The notes beneath the pieces are model-generated. The model saw only the letters and a list, made by a program, of their open reading frames with translations. It was not told the origin of the DNA and searched no databases. Positions 20,278-33,800 of a stretch of 64,000 nt of DNA are shown one piece after another. The translations under genes and the position numbers were made by a program. This DNA comes from Siphonodentalium dalli (lineage: Eukaryota; Mollusca; Scaphopoda; Gadilida; Siphonodentaliidae). The stretch lies in NCBI GenBank assembly GCA_032622095.1, contig CP136069.1, forward strand, positions 32,894,194 through 32,958,193. Direction: 5' to 3'. Every line of letters starts with the position of its first letter. Within the stretch, counting starts at the first letter, position 1.

Positions 20278-22329
20278 ACCTAGAAATATGTAACCTCTAT
20301 GCACAACTATATCGATATATATATATGATTATCACGTCCCGGTATCTTCTTTTTCTTCGTCTTGTTCTATATATCGAACCGCTCTCGAATAGCAACCACG
20401 CTAGACAAATAAATGTGTACAGTGATAAAGTCATTGTTAAATAAGCACAACATCCTCTCTGATGGACCCAAGTGCCGCATCCACAAAATAAGGTTGAGAA
20501 AGTCTGAACACGCTTAACACAAATAAGAAAATCGTTGAGGGGTTTGAACTGGACCGTCTCACATAATATTAGTCTTTTAGCAGCTACATCCTTTGTGTGT
20601 GGAGGGTGTAACACAATCTGTCAATTAGTTTTTGCAGGCTGATAATGTATCTACATACCGGCCTCCTTTTCACAGAATAAGGCTGAAGTAAGAATCGTAA
20701 GATGGTGCTGAGGTCGTCAATTTTTAAACCCCATCATAAATCAGTTCCCCCAACATATGGAAATATAAATGACTTCATGCCACTGTACGAACTGCATTCG
20801 TGGTAAACTAGCCATTGTTATGTATATGTCGGTCTTGTGGAGGCACGGACTCAGCATAAGTGTTCATTGGTTCACAGGCGCTTGATCCATACAATACGCC
20901 TGACGATATAGTTGTATATAGGTACTGTTGAAACGTAAAGCGAGATAATTCATGATTCAGAACGAGTAAACAGATAAAATATTTCAAAAAACTAAATTGA
21001 ATCTTAAGTCGAATCCTTATGAAAATCACACAAGTCAGGTCAGGAACATGCTGAATTCAACTATTATAGGTAAATATGAATATCGTAGTTTTATGATTTC
21101 GTCGCAAGAAACATAACCCAACATAATATTAAAAAATATATATATATATATTAAAAACAGTATCATACTAGCTCGTAACCATGTTTGTTTAAATAATGTA
21201 ACGAAATAACATGTCTCGATAGAGAAAATAAACTAAAAAAGAAATAGAATATATGTGAAGAAGTTTCCTTTGAAATCTGACAATAAAGAAACTTTCCAGA
21301 GGAAATGAGGCCTAGGCCGATTGATGTCACCATAGGTTCAATTTAGGGATGCTGGTCCGCTATGCGGGTTAGTGTCACTAAATTCGCCCTCTGGGAGCCC
21401 CATTCTGCAAATGACAGGCACAATAAACGCAGGCCGTGACCACCAATGATGAAATTAGACACATTTGAACTACCTTAACAGGATAACGCTTAGCTCAGAC
21501 TTTTGAAGTGGTCACGTGCAAAAACAAACGGAAGTGAATGCTACCGGACCTTGCCAATGTCAATATTCGCGTATTGTGTTAGACAATGTTGCGACAAATT
21601 TTCATCCCAAATTAGCGTTGAGTATTGGCCTATACCTACTTGTTAGTGTAGCGTGGGTGAAATGTTTTCCTGCAACTGGATATCTAACAAAACCCGGTAC
21701 GAAGAGTTTGCCGCTATATTTTGCACAAAAGGGTTGGAACTCTTTGTTAAAGATCTGCCATTCTAACAAGAAAAGAAAGCGATGGTGTTTGTGCTTTATA
21801 TAGAGAATACCTACAGTGTTTGTTTGAATACCGAATATACCATGAGTGTCTGGAAAGAAAAATCGAATTTCCACAAACGGCTGCTAGCCGCTAGTGAAAA
21901 TTCGATATTTCTTTCCGGGCACGAAGTTTCGGGTATTAAAACAAAACAGCTGTATGTATTTATTTTATGCGCCTTACTGCTCAATGTTGCTAAATTATGC
22001 GCCATTTTTACGTTTAATAGGACAATACTCGGAAAGAAACAACTGGTTGACCCAGATGGGTTGCAAACCGCTTTCGAAGCCACAATTAGTACCTCATCAG
22101 AAAAACATCGTTCCACTTTATACTGTTTAAAAAATAGACTCAGACATGTCATTGTAATTTCATTTAATGTTACAATTAACAATTAAGATATAAAAATAAA
22201 CAATTTAAGACAATTTAAATGAGCAAATGACTTGAGAAATGTTTTCTCGTTTCGATTTTACCTATTATCGCGATTCTCACAATATTCGAAGGTAAGTCCG
22301 GTTTCGTGACTTATGTTGACTCTTAACTG
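20278..22329. other. no supported gene; imperfect hairpin near 21.9 kb
   Basis: Frames at 21516-21803 and 21782-22186 overlap each other and show no domain. An imperfect inverted repeat of about 50-bp arms (21822-21874 against 21894-21942, sharing GGAAAGAAA.ATCGAATTT) covers part of the second, which suggests non-coding mobile sequence. A/T dinucleotide runs are at 20310-20325 and 21135-21155; the former lies just upstream of the exon on the minus strand and could include its core promoter. Confidence 0.45.
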
Positions 22330-24400
22330 GTGATTGTCCCTTTCCCCGTCCATTGTTTTCATGGCGGTTAGGTTTTTTCCGTTAAATCCCGTTTGGCACC
22401 CTTCCTTGATTTATATGCAGATAAATTTATGGGCTCAGTATATTTGCTCATAGTATTGAGGAATTCTCCTTTTTGGATCCAGAACTTGTTAGATTTATCT
22501 TCATTGAACGATGTGACCATCGCCCATATTTCTTTCAATTTTCCAGCTAGATGAATCGCTGCTGTGATACGGTTTATTTCAATGTTCATCTCAACATCTT
22601 TTCTGTTGTAAAATTCTTCATTGAAAGTAACTTCATGTGGGTTTTGAACCCATGAACTGCGAGTTTAAACCTTATTGCGGTTTGGTTTTCTAGTTCGCCT
22701 TCGATAACAGGTATGAGGAATTTATCTGGAGGTATTGGATCGTCACGATGTATCTAACTTGTGTAGATATCTAAGAATCTGTTGCATCTGAGAGAATTCC
22801 AGTATGTTTGTTTCCGCTCATTAAGTTTGCGTCTCCAGATATTTATAATTTATTTTCGTTTTTTGTAGGGTACTTTCTTATGTGTTATCTCGTTTAATTC
22901 AATTTCCAGTCCAATGGCTTATGCCATTTCGCGTCTGTTTGGTTCTGCTTTCAGTTTTGTAGATATTCCATTGAAGTCACTGCTGGTTTTCACATTCATT
23001 GAGTAGCACGTTATAATAACCTCTTGGATGGTGTTGGGCGTAATATTTAGCTCGTTGACTATTCGTTAGTTAAATAATCGAGGAAGTTTACACATGTGTG
23101 ATTTTCAATAAGTTATGTGGTCTTGTGACCTATATTGGAAAAATATTCATTAATTTTTCAGCGATAGTGTCATGATTTGTAAAATGTATGTTGTTATCAT
23201 GTAGAACAATGGGGTTGCCATCCGTATTTGTGTCTCGATTTTTTTCACCTTTGCGTGTCTGTTCTGTCTCACCATTATTGCTACTATTTCTACACACAGG
23301 AGAAATATATACGGCGACCTTAGGTAACCTTGTCGACAGCCTCTGGATAGCTTAACATTTTGTGAAATGTGTCCAATGAACAGTAAAGAAGAGCTCGAGT
23401 TTCGACAGAGGATTGCAATTGATTTTTTCAGGTCCACTCAAAAATTGAAAAAGTCTAAAAACCTCTCTAACAATTGCCATGATACAGAACCAAATGCCTT
23501 TTCAAAGTCTACGAGGAGCAGGAGTCCCGGTATTTTGCGCTCAATACATTAGTGAAGACCGTAAATTAGTCTAGTATTATCTCCGATGTAACGCCCAGTT
23601 AATAATCCGGTCTGATCATGTTCAATGATGTGGGGCAGTACTCTTTTCAGTCGTTCTGCTACACACGCCGACGCAAGTTTGTAAGGTGTATTCAATAAGG
23701 ATGTTGGCCTCCAGTTGTTCAATAGTTGTCTATTTTTATCCCTTTTTTGAATCAGTATGATGATTCCATGTTCTGTGTTATATAAAGTTCTCCGGAAGAA
23801 AAAGAAGTATTTAGGAATTCAGATATAAAGGACCTATGTCTGACCAGAGGAATTTGTAAAATTCATATGTATATCATGTAGGTCCCGGACATTTTCCGAT
23901 TTTTTTTTAATTTGTCCTCTAAAGTGATTGGGCCCTCGATATTTTTGGCATGAGTATCGGACAAATGTGGATGATTGCCGTTACAAAATGGTTCAGATCT
24001 GTTTCTTCAGTTGGCTTCTCTGAGTAAAAATTCGCATTACAATTACGAGTGTGAGTCATGATGACATTTTGATCTGTTAATATGTGTCCGACTGGTAGAA
24101 GTTTCTTATATGAAGTTCAGTTTGTCTAAATTAAAAAAATATTGAGTTGCCTTTCCCCTTCCTCGATCCACCTGGCACGAGATATAATCATTGCACCGCT
24201 TATTTGTTTTTGGCGAATTTCGCGAAGTTCATATTCAATATTTTCAAGCTCATGCATAAGATTATACTTTGTTTCGTACAAATATATGTGGCATTAACGT
24301 TTCTTTCTTTGCGTTTAATGTATTTTCGTTTTGGATGGTCCCGCGTTGTTGTTTTGATGAGTACTGGATTGTATCCCTCCCCTAATATTCAAAACAACAG
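22330..24400 (-). pseudogene. decayed L1/Tx1-like LINE (ORF2 reverse transcriptase)
   Basis: On the minus strand, from 24250 downwards, disconnected frames spell the conserved order of an L1/Tx1-type ORF2. The pieces are LHELENIEYELREIR-like linker sequence, SRARWIEEGER (about 24190-24155), EFYKFLW-like remnants, then NNWRPTSLLNTPYKLAS and HDQTGLLTGRYIGDN (about 23720-23590). LLLLVDFEKAFGSVSW (about 23530-23480) follows, then SRGCRQG..SPYIFLLCVEI (about 23345-23280). The C-terminal region is represented by frames near 22840-22368 (ERKQTYWNSLR and others). Many stops and frameshifts interrupt it. The YADD box was not found intact. It is a 5'-truncated or heavily eroded copy without detectable function. 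Confidence 0.85.
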
Positions 24401-26602
24401 CATATACAAATAGTTTATTGTTTACACATTTCTTATAAACCCTAATTTAAAGCAGATTTGGTATATCGTGGTGTTTAGAGTTAGTCCACCTGTATCGGGA
24501 TCTTAGTCCTCACGAAGACTGTTCGGTTGTTACCGACCATGATGACCATGTAGCGATTCCAGACATCACTTACCAATTTACGTTTTCTCATTTAGATTTG
24601 GGAAGAATTGTTGAGAGTTCTTTGTTTGTTGACTATATTGTGCTCATGACGTATGTATTACATTGCATCCACGTGCTGATAAACTGTCTCATACATGTAT
24701 AACGGGAATCTTATCGTGTACCGCCCGAAGTAGATAAACCAACAATTGATAGAAAATCTCATTAAAATCAGTCGACGAAAACGCATACCATGCACCGTTA
24801 GAGATCTGTACCTCTTCCCTAAACTTTATATATATATATTTGGGGGTTATAAAATATTAAGTGTGAGTCCGAGAGAACAGTAAACATAAGTATAACTTAG
24901 CAGACATATAAGTGAAATACACTCTAAATCAAATTTAGCTAATTATATATTGTCGATATTTATTTAGATACAAGGGGATTGCCCGTCATATAATGACGGT
25001 ATATAAATGTTCTTTGTTATATTCTAGTGTCCGCGATCATGAACAAATTCTCATTTCTATATTAGAAATGGAATGGTCATGAATATCTTTGTTGTCACTG
25101 GATGCTCGTGGGAATATTTTATTTCACTAAAAACTGCATTTATACACCCACCCCACATATACGCATGCACATACTGAACGAAACAAAATCAGCATATTAC
25201 TTTAAATATTACTATACATACTAATGGAAAAATACTCAATTATGGAGCCTTTATTCAGCGACGGAGAGGGCTTGCATCACATCTTAGTCTTAAAGGGACC
25301 CCGTGGGAGCCTGTATGCAGCATGCAGCCTATTGATCACTTGCTCCTGCACTGCTGCCCATTTGTGGGAACACTTTATTCAATAAAACTGTATTTTCTAC
25401 CAACACCCTCTCCCCAACCCACATAATATTATATGCATGTACATATGGAACGCAACAATCAAGATATTTTACTTTATTACTATATACATACTAACTGAAA
25501 CAGTCTCTATTCGGGAGCCTTATTTGGTGGCGGGTGGGGTGTGGGCTTGCGGCCCATTTTGCGCTTCTGGCGCATTATATGACATTGAACAGCGCGCGCT
25601 TCGCGCACATTTTGATCTTTTAAACAATCGTTTATCAGATTTACACTCAACTGCAAGACATATTAAAAGAGCATTAATTAGCGTCGGTAGTATTGGTTAC
25701 ACTGTATTAGTCCCGGCAGGGAATGTGTTTTTCTAACCGAGTTCCGGCGAATCTTCTGAACGGTACCCAGTGGCGGGAAGTCAGACTGTGTCCAATCGCC
25801 ATCTTCCGGGTATACCGGTATTCCTTCGATGCCACACTCAATGCACAATTTCGTAACAAAGCCAGCATTCTTTACTTATGTTCACACCGAACTGGCAAAT
25901 TAAAATACCATATTAGCACAAAATTTTCAACGATGGTAGAGCGTTCGAGTCTCTACTGTACACCTCACTACATGCAATCCCACGACAAAATCTACATGCC
26001 TTACATATATTGACACTCAACCTGAACTGACAAATTAATTTAGCATCTATATTTGCAACCACGCTTTGGTATATAGACCGCATGAATTTTTATCTACAAT
26101 AGCAAAGCAGGTGTGGGTTTGCGTGCGACTCCACATGACGTAATTTCGATAAACGTCATAAGCCATGCAGTGTCTATACTTGCGTGCAAATACTGCATTT
26201 GGGTACCATGTTAGATCACAGGTTTGCTTCGCCCAATCTGAATAAAATTTGGTGAGTCATTTTTTACCACACAGTATAGGCCGTGGTCAAAATTTGGGCC
26301 AAATTGGACGTATGGTTGAAAAGTTATAAACGCGCCACAAGCGTGATCGACTTACACATACAGTCTAACGCCGTGTGTCAATTGGGGTCTTTTGCATCAA
26401 ACCTACAACTGCTGTACCAACCACCTAGAAAATTCGGAAGTAGATACCGAAGGACAACTAAAGCGTTTTCAGGCAAAAATAAGACCAGTAAGTCAGTCAT
26501 TTAACTTTGTGTTTTTATAATCATAACTGGGTGCAGGTGTGACACATGTGTATGACAAATGGGAAAGTCATATGTAAATAATTGGCATCGCGATTATGTG
26601 CA
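24401..26602. other. no gene seen; contains a diverged ~260-bp tandem repeat
   Basis: The block 25108-25275 returns in altered form at 25366-25540: both run TGGGAA(T/C)A(T/C)TTTATT, then CCCACATA..ATGCATGTACAT, then a GGAGCCTTATT(T/C) end. This implies a period near 260 bp. The frames at 25437-25736 and 25723-26013 overlap the second unit and downstream sequence and show no domain. The rest (24480-25100, 25750-26600) has no recognisable coding or element feature. Confidence 0.5.
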
Positions 26603-26905
26603 TCGCAGTTCAATTGCGCTTCAGTTCAGCGCAAAGTCGCCGTAGTGCAATTGCGCTTGAGCGTGGTGCAATGTAGCCGAACCACAGTGCAATTGCGCTT
26701 GAGTGTAACGCAATTTCGCCGCACCGCAGTACAATTGTGATTGAGTGCATTGCAATGTCGCGGCACCGCATTGCAATTGCGTTTGAGTGCAGCGCAATTT
26801 CGCCGCACCGCAGTGCAATTGCGCTTGGGTGCAGCGCAATTTCGCTGCACAACAGCGCAATTGCGCTTCAGTGCAGCGCAATGTCGTCGCAGATCAGTGC
26901 AATTG
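26603..26905. repeat. 42-bp GCAATTGCGC minisatellite, about 7 copies
   Basis: The unit GCAGCGCAATTTCGCCGCACC followed by GCAGTGCAATTGCGCTTGGGT repeats with a period of 42 bp. Each half contains a near-palindromic GCGCAATT(G/T)CG box. Because 42 is divisible by three and the unit lacks stops, three minus-strand frames and one plus-strand frame remain open across the array, giving 14-residue repeats such as RNCAALKRNCTAVR. Related single units continue less regularly to about 27110. There is no start context or splice signal that supports translation. Confidence 0.85.
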
Positions 26906-27109
26906 CGCAATCGTGACCACTGTGCAATTTTGTCCATCAGTGCAATAGTCCAAGCGTGTGCATTTGATCGCCGAAACCACGCTGGTACTCGTTCGTTGGT
27001 TGGTTACAGTGACCTCGCTGGATCGCTTATGCACAGCGCAATTTTGCTTTATTTCAGCGCAATTTGACTTGAGCAAAGCGCGATTGCACTTGAGTACAAT
27101 TGTTCGTAA

Positions 27110-28574
27110 TTAGTTCAGTAGTCAACTGAGTCTGCGTGCATGGTATGTAGGCGTTGTGAATTATCATACATATAAATAATGATAACCGTTTTCGCAAAAG
27201 ATATACGCGAAAAGAACACAACGCAAACGTGCCTACTTCACAATCAAATTAACCCATTCAAATAACCCAGGGTGTGCCCTTTCTAACGATGCATAGCACG
27301 ATAGCGTGCGTTTTGCCGGTCTTTCGTTATGGCGTTTTGTAATAACCGAGCCTGCCTTTTAGCTGCATTTAATTTCCCTCCAGACAAATTGCTTAACGAA
27401 TATGCCCCTGTTAGGTTGACGCAGATTCAATAGATTCCCGTCTCGCAAAGAATTGGCCGCACATAAATTTCAGCGGCATGTCATTTCGCTCGAGATAACT
27501 GATTGAACCAATCTACCCTAATAAGGCGACGAGCTTCCAGGTTTTGCATCGCGCGAAAGCAATTGGCCGGCTGCTAGCTAATCTGATTCAACATAGGATC
27601 GCAGGGTTTTTATTGAAATGTTTTGTCAGCGAGGTAATTCGATTATATGTCCATCTTAACATGGGTCGACATGGCGGGAGAAGTCGAGATCCTACCTCAA
27701 CCAAATTGGTTGTCAAGTTGATGTGGGGGTTTACATGACCTTGACCCCAAAATAACCTTGACCTTTGTTGAATGACATCTCACTTAAGGGGCTATTTTGC
27801 TATATATGTGTTGCGATGTACGCGCTTATGTCAATATCAAGAGGCCTTGTATAGCTGTCATTGATAAATATACCGGCATCAAGGAGGCTCCTACATAATT
27901 TAGTCTGTATCTGACGAACAGACACATGGGACTACGATATAAACTTAAACTAGACCTCCATAGAGAATAACATAGGAGTTGAGTGAAATTGTGGGTAAAA
28001 TCGCGATTTGGAGATGCGCATGTTAACGGAGCTGTTTATTGAATACAATGTGTTCTGTCCGTGTCATACATACCCGACCCGGTGAACTATACAACGTACG
28101 CCGAAACCTACCATATTTCACATATGAAAGTTTTGTTTCTATTGGCACAATTAGGATCTCGGATACACAATAGTTGATAGGATCATACACCAAAAATGTT
28201 AAAAAACCAGACGAGTTATCCAAAACGGGCTCAACTGGACTTTTCGTTTTCTACCTATAATTTGAGCTCTCGCGAACCCGTTTGAACGCTGTTTACAATG
28301 GGGCTCGCTGGACAAACGGGCTCGAGCCCGATTAGAAGGTTTAAAGTCTGGAATGTAAGCCCCATTGTAGGCGATTGTTAACTCACACACACACACACCC
28401 TGACGACGGGTTATATATATATATATATAGATATAGTTAATTAATGCAGTTAATTTCCCACCATATACCAGTGAAAGACTATATATTTGTATTGGGTTAC
28501 CAATTCAGTCACGGTCTTTTAACTAAATTGTGGCAACTAAATATTTAGCCTAATGAAATTGCTCTCTCGGAAGC
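27110..28574. other. no gene seen
   Basis: I see no supported coding exon. A stretch at 27733-27775 contains TGACCTTGACC twice, matching the GGTCAAGGTCA boxes of the dispersed repeat at 33.4 kb in opposite orientation. A dinucleotide CA/TA tract is at 28383-28435. Confidence 0.45.
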
Positions 28575-30059
28575 ACGTGGCAGTTTTCAACACATGAGAT
28601 TGGTATCTCCCCTTGCCAAAGATCACGAATAATGGCGGACAAATTTGTCAGAAAATATTTAACAGATCTAAGTTATTTTAACCGTACTATCGTTTGTAAT
28701 TCGTAACCAAGCAGGCACGCATTCCTGAAAGTTTCGCGTCATTATTTATGCATATTTCTGGTGTTGTCGGACATTTAGCTTTGGCCTGTCTTCACAAAAT
28801 CACAACTGAAAATCGATATTTTCGATCCAATTTGAACAGTGGTGACAGCTTGTATTGACCTAGTATTAAAGTGGTGGCGTACATAGCACTGCGAATAGTG
28901 CTTAATCAACTGTGCCATTGTGAGTAATGTAAATCTTCGTCACATTTGTCATTGAGTCATGACCAGATGTCAGATAACCAGCCCAAAATGGAAAGCCTGA
29001 TTCGTATGTGTCAGTTATTTACATTAGGCCTGAACAATGATGATGTTTCCGGTAACCTACAACCCATAGTCTAGACATCAGCCCCTACTAATTTTAATAA
29101 CACTGGGAACAAATATAACAAAAGCAATAACCGAAACATAACAAAAATCAAATTTATCGATAGTTGATTGTAGTAAAACTGTGCTGATTAGTCACCGGTC
29201 TGCATTATTTACACTGAAATTTGGGGTTGGCCGGCACCCGTGTGTATACGGGCCAGTTCAAAAACCAGGTTCTTATTAAAATTAATGCCAGGCATATTTA
29301 TCCCTTCCAATAAATACTCACAGTAATGTGCTTATTGTGTTCTGTTATAAATGTACAGTACGTATCATCTGTTTTGCAATGTCAAAAATGTCAAAAAACT
29401 AATTTAATTAATGTTCACTCACCTGACCATACTATTTTTTCCTTCCGTTACTGGATACATCACTATTTGTTTTTAGGCGTGAGTGTGGTTTCGCAACTAA
29501 TGGATAGAGTTACGACTACATTTGCCAGTTCGTAGTTGTTAATACATGTGGGGCCAAAAAGTAATATTGCAACAATGACAACGGTTGTACTTACTGAATA
29601 GAGTAAATTCATGGATAATTGTTCGCAGTGATATTTTCACTATGGTTTATCTACAATGTTCTTATTTTCAGTATTAACAACCCTCCAACGACAATATTTC
29701 GCATATCAAAACAATTGTTGTGTAAAATTACTGTTACGGTCAGAGTGGCATTGTCAATGTCTAATTAGTCCAATAAGATACATTTTTGTATAAAAGGTCA
29801 AATTATTAATAAATATTATAATAATAATATTTAGACTATTTTATTTGAATTTACTTCACGATTAGAAATGTTTGTTGACAAATGACTGTAACAGTTCTGA
29901 TTACATAACGATGGTTTCAATGTGCGTCATTTTGTTATTTGAGAACTATCAATAATTGATATATCGTAGTTATAGTTAATCGAGTTGCACAATTGTATCC
30001 ATCGACATACCACACATAATGGTGAACTACCAACCCCTACAGGGGCGGAGCTCACCTTT

Positions 30060-30146
30060 AGGGCTACAACGATACACATGGTCACGATACGATATGAATC
30101 ACGGTAATGGTCAACGATACGATACATATCACGATACACTAAATTA
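30060..30146. repeat. hAT-type terminal-repeat-like sequence (unit 1)
   Basis: GGGCTACAACGATACAC is followed by several CACGATACGATA-type words. Similar ends (AGGGCTGCAACGAT..GATACGATA) are typical of non-autonomous hAT elements in animals (family knowledge). A related sequence in reverse orientation is at 44550-44656. I found no matching partner end or 8-bp target duplication, so this is probably a fragment. The same sequence recurs at 36200-36286. Confidence 0.4.
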
Positions 30147-31000
30147 GTGTTTCCAAATAAATACAACCTGAACTAGAGGTCAGATTCCATGGAATCAGAT
30201 ATACTTCCATGGTATCCCATCCCATCCCATGTGAGTGTTATGCGTATATGTGTATTCCTCTTCATGCGAATGCATATTGGTGCTTAAAGGATTTATTCGG
30301 TCTAGAAACTACAAAACGCAATCGGAAAGCCCTCCCTGTTGTGATTAAAATGATCCAAGTCCCATTCCGATCGCATAATAAATAACCCGTAAAATAAATA
30401 AATAATACCATCACCGGTATTCGGAGATTTCCGTGACTAAACTACGAGTGACGTACTTGTGGGGAGCAAATTAAAAACACACATTCGGAGCCGGAGTTTA
30501 TTATGCAGACTACGATGACGTAATCGTAAGTCAGTCGATACTAAAATGAGTCGTATGTGCGCGTGTGGTGTACAGATTACGTTACGCTTTGGCCGTTTAT
30601 CTGGAATAGAAGACAATAATTATGTGAATACAGTAATTAATAGCGCCTAGAATGGTTGTTGTTTTTGTAGCCATTAATAACATGCCGGCACGTGTCTGTT
30701 TTGGTGAATAGATGGCAGTATTAGTGCTTTGATTGTCTCGCGTATTCACTCGGTGATTTGTAATCACTCAGCGACTATTCATCAGTGTCATTCGCTAACT
30801 TGTTTGCACTCTAAAATGCCACAAAGTGAATAGAAAGAACATTATCTCTCTGGGCATACTTATATAAGAAGCGCCCAAATTTATATAAACACTGGGCTGA
30901 ATAATGTTAACTCTATTTAGGCGCTTTTGTTTTGTGTTTGTTTGCTGTTTTACTTTCGATATAAATATCCCGAGTATCTGTCATCGCCACATATTCCAAG

Positions 31001-31090
31001 ATGCCTAGTAGATGTAGTGTGTTCAGTTGTGGGCGGGCTAGCGATCCATTATTTAGTACCTCCAAAAAGACAACACAGTGCGTAATTTAG
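31001..31090 (+). pseudogene. THAP-like N-terminal stub (unit 1)
   Basis: A 29-codon frame begins MPSRCSVFSCGRA, the kind of N-terminus seen in THAP zinc-binding domains, where the first Cys pair is spaced by two to four residues. Here it is C-x4-C at residues 5 and 10. The frame ends soon after at TAG, before the second half of the domain. A TATATAAG sequence lies about 150 bp upstream (near 30862). It could be an eroded piece of a THAP-type DNA-binding or P-element-related gene; the match is too short to be certain. Confidence 0.25.
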
Positions 31091-31265
31091 AACGCTCTTT
31101 ATTGTCTACCACTTTTGGGAGACGGAAGCATGGACGCTCTTTATATTTAATTGTCACAATACCACATACAAAATCACCCATGACATATCGAAATAAAGCA
31201 CGTTCATAATTGAGAACGCTCTTTATTGTCTACACCGCGACGAAAACATGGACGCTCTTTATTAG
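31085..31265. repeat. ~120-bp direct repeat with GAACGCTCTTTATTGTCTAC
   Basis: The words GAACGCTCTTTATTGTCTAC and ATGGACGCTCTTTAT occur twice in the same order (31091/31130 and 31213/31249), indicating a short tandem duplication. The same block is in unit 2 at about 37225-37405. Confidence 0.6.
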
Positions 31266-33382
31266 AGGCAATCATTGGAGTTTTGCTATGCTAACAATTC
31301 AAAAAAATCCTCTCTAGAAAGTCAATATGTGCCATCAAAACGTAAAATAAAACGAACAACAAACACAAACTGAAAAACAATGCCAGGCTAGCCTTCAATT
31401 AAAAAAATGTCATTATGCCAAACTGCAGCCTAACTAATAATTTTTGTAGTTTCAACAGTCTGTTGTGTATTCGAGTGAATTATTTTGTTTACTCACTTAT
31501 CGATCTTGACTGGAAGGATTTTAGCAAGCTGTTCACAGTCGTGCACTTCTCCACACAAAATGTTTCGTGTGAAGAAACAGACAGGAACATCATTATGACG
31601 AATATAAGCCATCATGATACATGTACTAGTACAATAACCACCACCTTTTTAATCGCACCCCATTTGTATTTAAAATTATAGCGCACAACGGGATGACACT
31701 AGTGTGTAAACTATCCTCCGAAATTGGTACCATACAACGAAGAATGAAGTACCGGCATATGGCCTAACTTGTATTCTTTCAGAAACAGTTAAATTTGTTT
31801 CGCACGATATTCCGCTCGCTCATTGCATTTCTGCATAAATTAATCTCATTTCAAACAACTTTTATCGCCTCAAAGTGATTTTAGCCATCATTATTCGTTA
31901 TATAATCCAACATTCTAGCAAATCCAGTTCATAATTCAGCACATTCAAACAGTTTTATTCCGTAATCGCTATTTATCGTAAAGGCTTAGGTAATTAACCA
32001 GCGTAATTTATCAACTCGTTACGCGATTGGCGGAATTATTTCAAGCTCCATCCACCGCTGTCATCGGTAAGCGTTGATGCAGATGATCGGTCATGTGACC
32101 GCGTTGTGGTCATGTGATCGCACTCACGTGACTGACTTCGGATATTTCCGCGATTTTTTTAATATCATAATAATAAAAATACTATCTGCTCGATTTTGAA
32201 TTTTCTTGGCGAAATGGGTCTGTTAGACATATATTATTAGTATTATGACGATAAAAAAAATATTTTTTTGACAGACTAATTCCTTTAATGATCCGATGGT
32301 GGACTTGCATTGACATTTCTAAATAATAAATATACTCCAAAGGTGTATGTCATGATGATTAATGACTCTCTAATGCATCATGGTCCTGACCAACTGAGTC
32401 ACCATTCACCCAGCCAATCAGTTAATTTGTATTCAGTAGGGATACATTTTATGGCTAATTATAACCGCTCCCCTGGATGCCCAAATCCTGTTCAACGGTC
32501 ACGAAATTTGGTGTGCCTGATTATACAGTAATCGGCATGTATATATATCAAAAGGGTGCAAATCATATTAATGTAAAATAACTCCGTTATATCGCATTTA
32601 GTGGATAGTACTTTCAGTTTCGGATTCAGAATTGTTTGTTTTAATGGAAGAGGAAAGACCGCTTATCAATTAATTCAGAGCGTCATCGCCACACTATACC
32701 CATTAACTTCTTTGTAATAGAGTTAACAGTAATCAAGATATAACTATATCACAATCGATAATGTCATCTGAGTGCTTGCCCGTCCGTTTTAAAACTAATG
32801 GTGATCGTATATATACTACCAAACACATGCATTGTTCAAAATATAAAACACTAGATTGAGTAGATTCGCGATTTTCCATTGTTTCGCGCTCTCCTCGGGC
32901 AGGTTACTTTCATGGTAGAGCAGTAAAACTTTGGGGGCGTATCTATGGTATATCGTTGTACCTGCTCGTGCATTAGCTTGCTCCTTGATAAACCCGTTTG
33001 AATTTGGCATCAATAATAGTGCGGTTGAATTTGAGTAATATATTTCACCCGTTAACAATGTTACGCGCTACCAGGATTAAACGGTCCACTCTAAAACTTA
33101 TCAATCGTTCGAAAGTTGCACCTGGATACTGCTGACCACGTCAACAAATTTTTTTGTCAAAGTTTGATTTTTTAAGTAATTTTCCACATTTGTTTCCGGT
33201 GGAATTTGCCAAGTCTGAACCCACCCGACGCAAGCACTCCGCTGAGCATACATCTTGGAGACGTACCTACAGTATACCGACGTACATGCTCCTGCATTAA
33301 ACTAGATCTTTATTTACACGTTTGGATTTGGGGCTACAATTAGGTTAGTGATAGACTACTTAAGTATAAATATTTATATTAT

Positions 33383-33800
33383 ACTAGCAGGGTGACCCGA
33401 CTTCGTCCGTGCTGTTTACCCTATTGACAATTTTGAAGGTCAAGGTCAGGTCGGGGTCTCGATTTGACCCGTGTAAAACATGCCCACGACAAAATTACCC
33501 CTAGGTATCAATTTCATCAAAATCCCGTCCAAAGGCGCGATTTGACCTTGAATTGACCATTTTAAAGGTCAAGGTCAGGTCGGGAACACAATTTTACCGG
33601 TCCAAAAACGTACCCATAGGTATCAAATTTCGTGGAAATCCATCCGTTTTACACGATTTGACATTGAATTGACCATTTTTAAAGTCATGGCCAGGTCGAG
33701 GTCAAAAACACTCCCCGGACAAAAGCACCCTATATATCAAATTTCGTCGAAATCCGTCCGGCAGTTTTCCCGGCCATACCTAACAGACAAACAGACAGAA
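33383..33800 (+). repeat. RTE/SINE-like dispersed repeat with GGTCAAGGTCA boxes (unit 1)
   Basis: The repeat starts ACTAGCAGGGTGACCCGACTT and ends in a GACAAACAGACAGA tail. This resembles the ends of invertebrate RTE-related SINEs (family knowledge, low certainty). Inside are three units of about 115-130 bp, each containing (A)AAGGTCAAGGTCAGGTCG or a variant (about 33434, 33564 and 33681), followed by CAAATTTCGT.GAAATCC. The paired AGGTCA half-sites resemble nuclear-receptor response elements, but this is only a sequence resemblance. Unit 2 has the same repeat at 39524-39941. Confidence 0.5.

Noticed and set aside
21516-22186. Overlapping ORFs of 95, 134, 123 and 90 codons on both strands
   Set aside because: They overlap one another on both strands, include an imperfect inverted repeat and show no domain or consistent frame.
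26603-26905. CRISPR-like array
   Set aside because: Units are contiguous and diverge throughout, with no unique spacers between constant repeats; the genome is eukaryotic.
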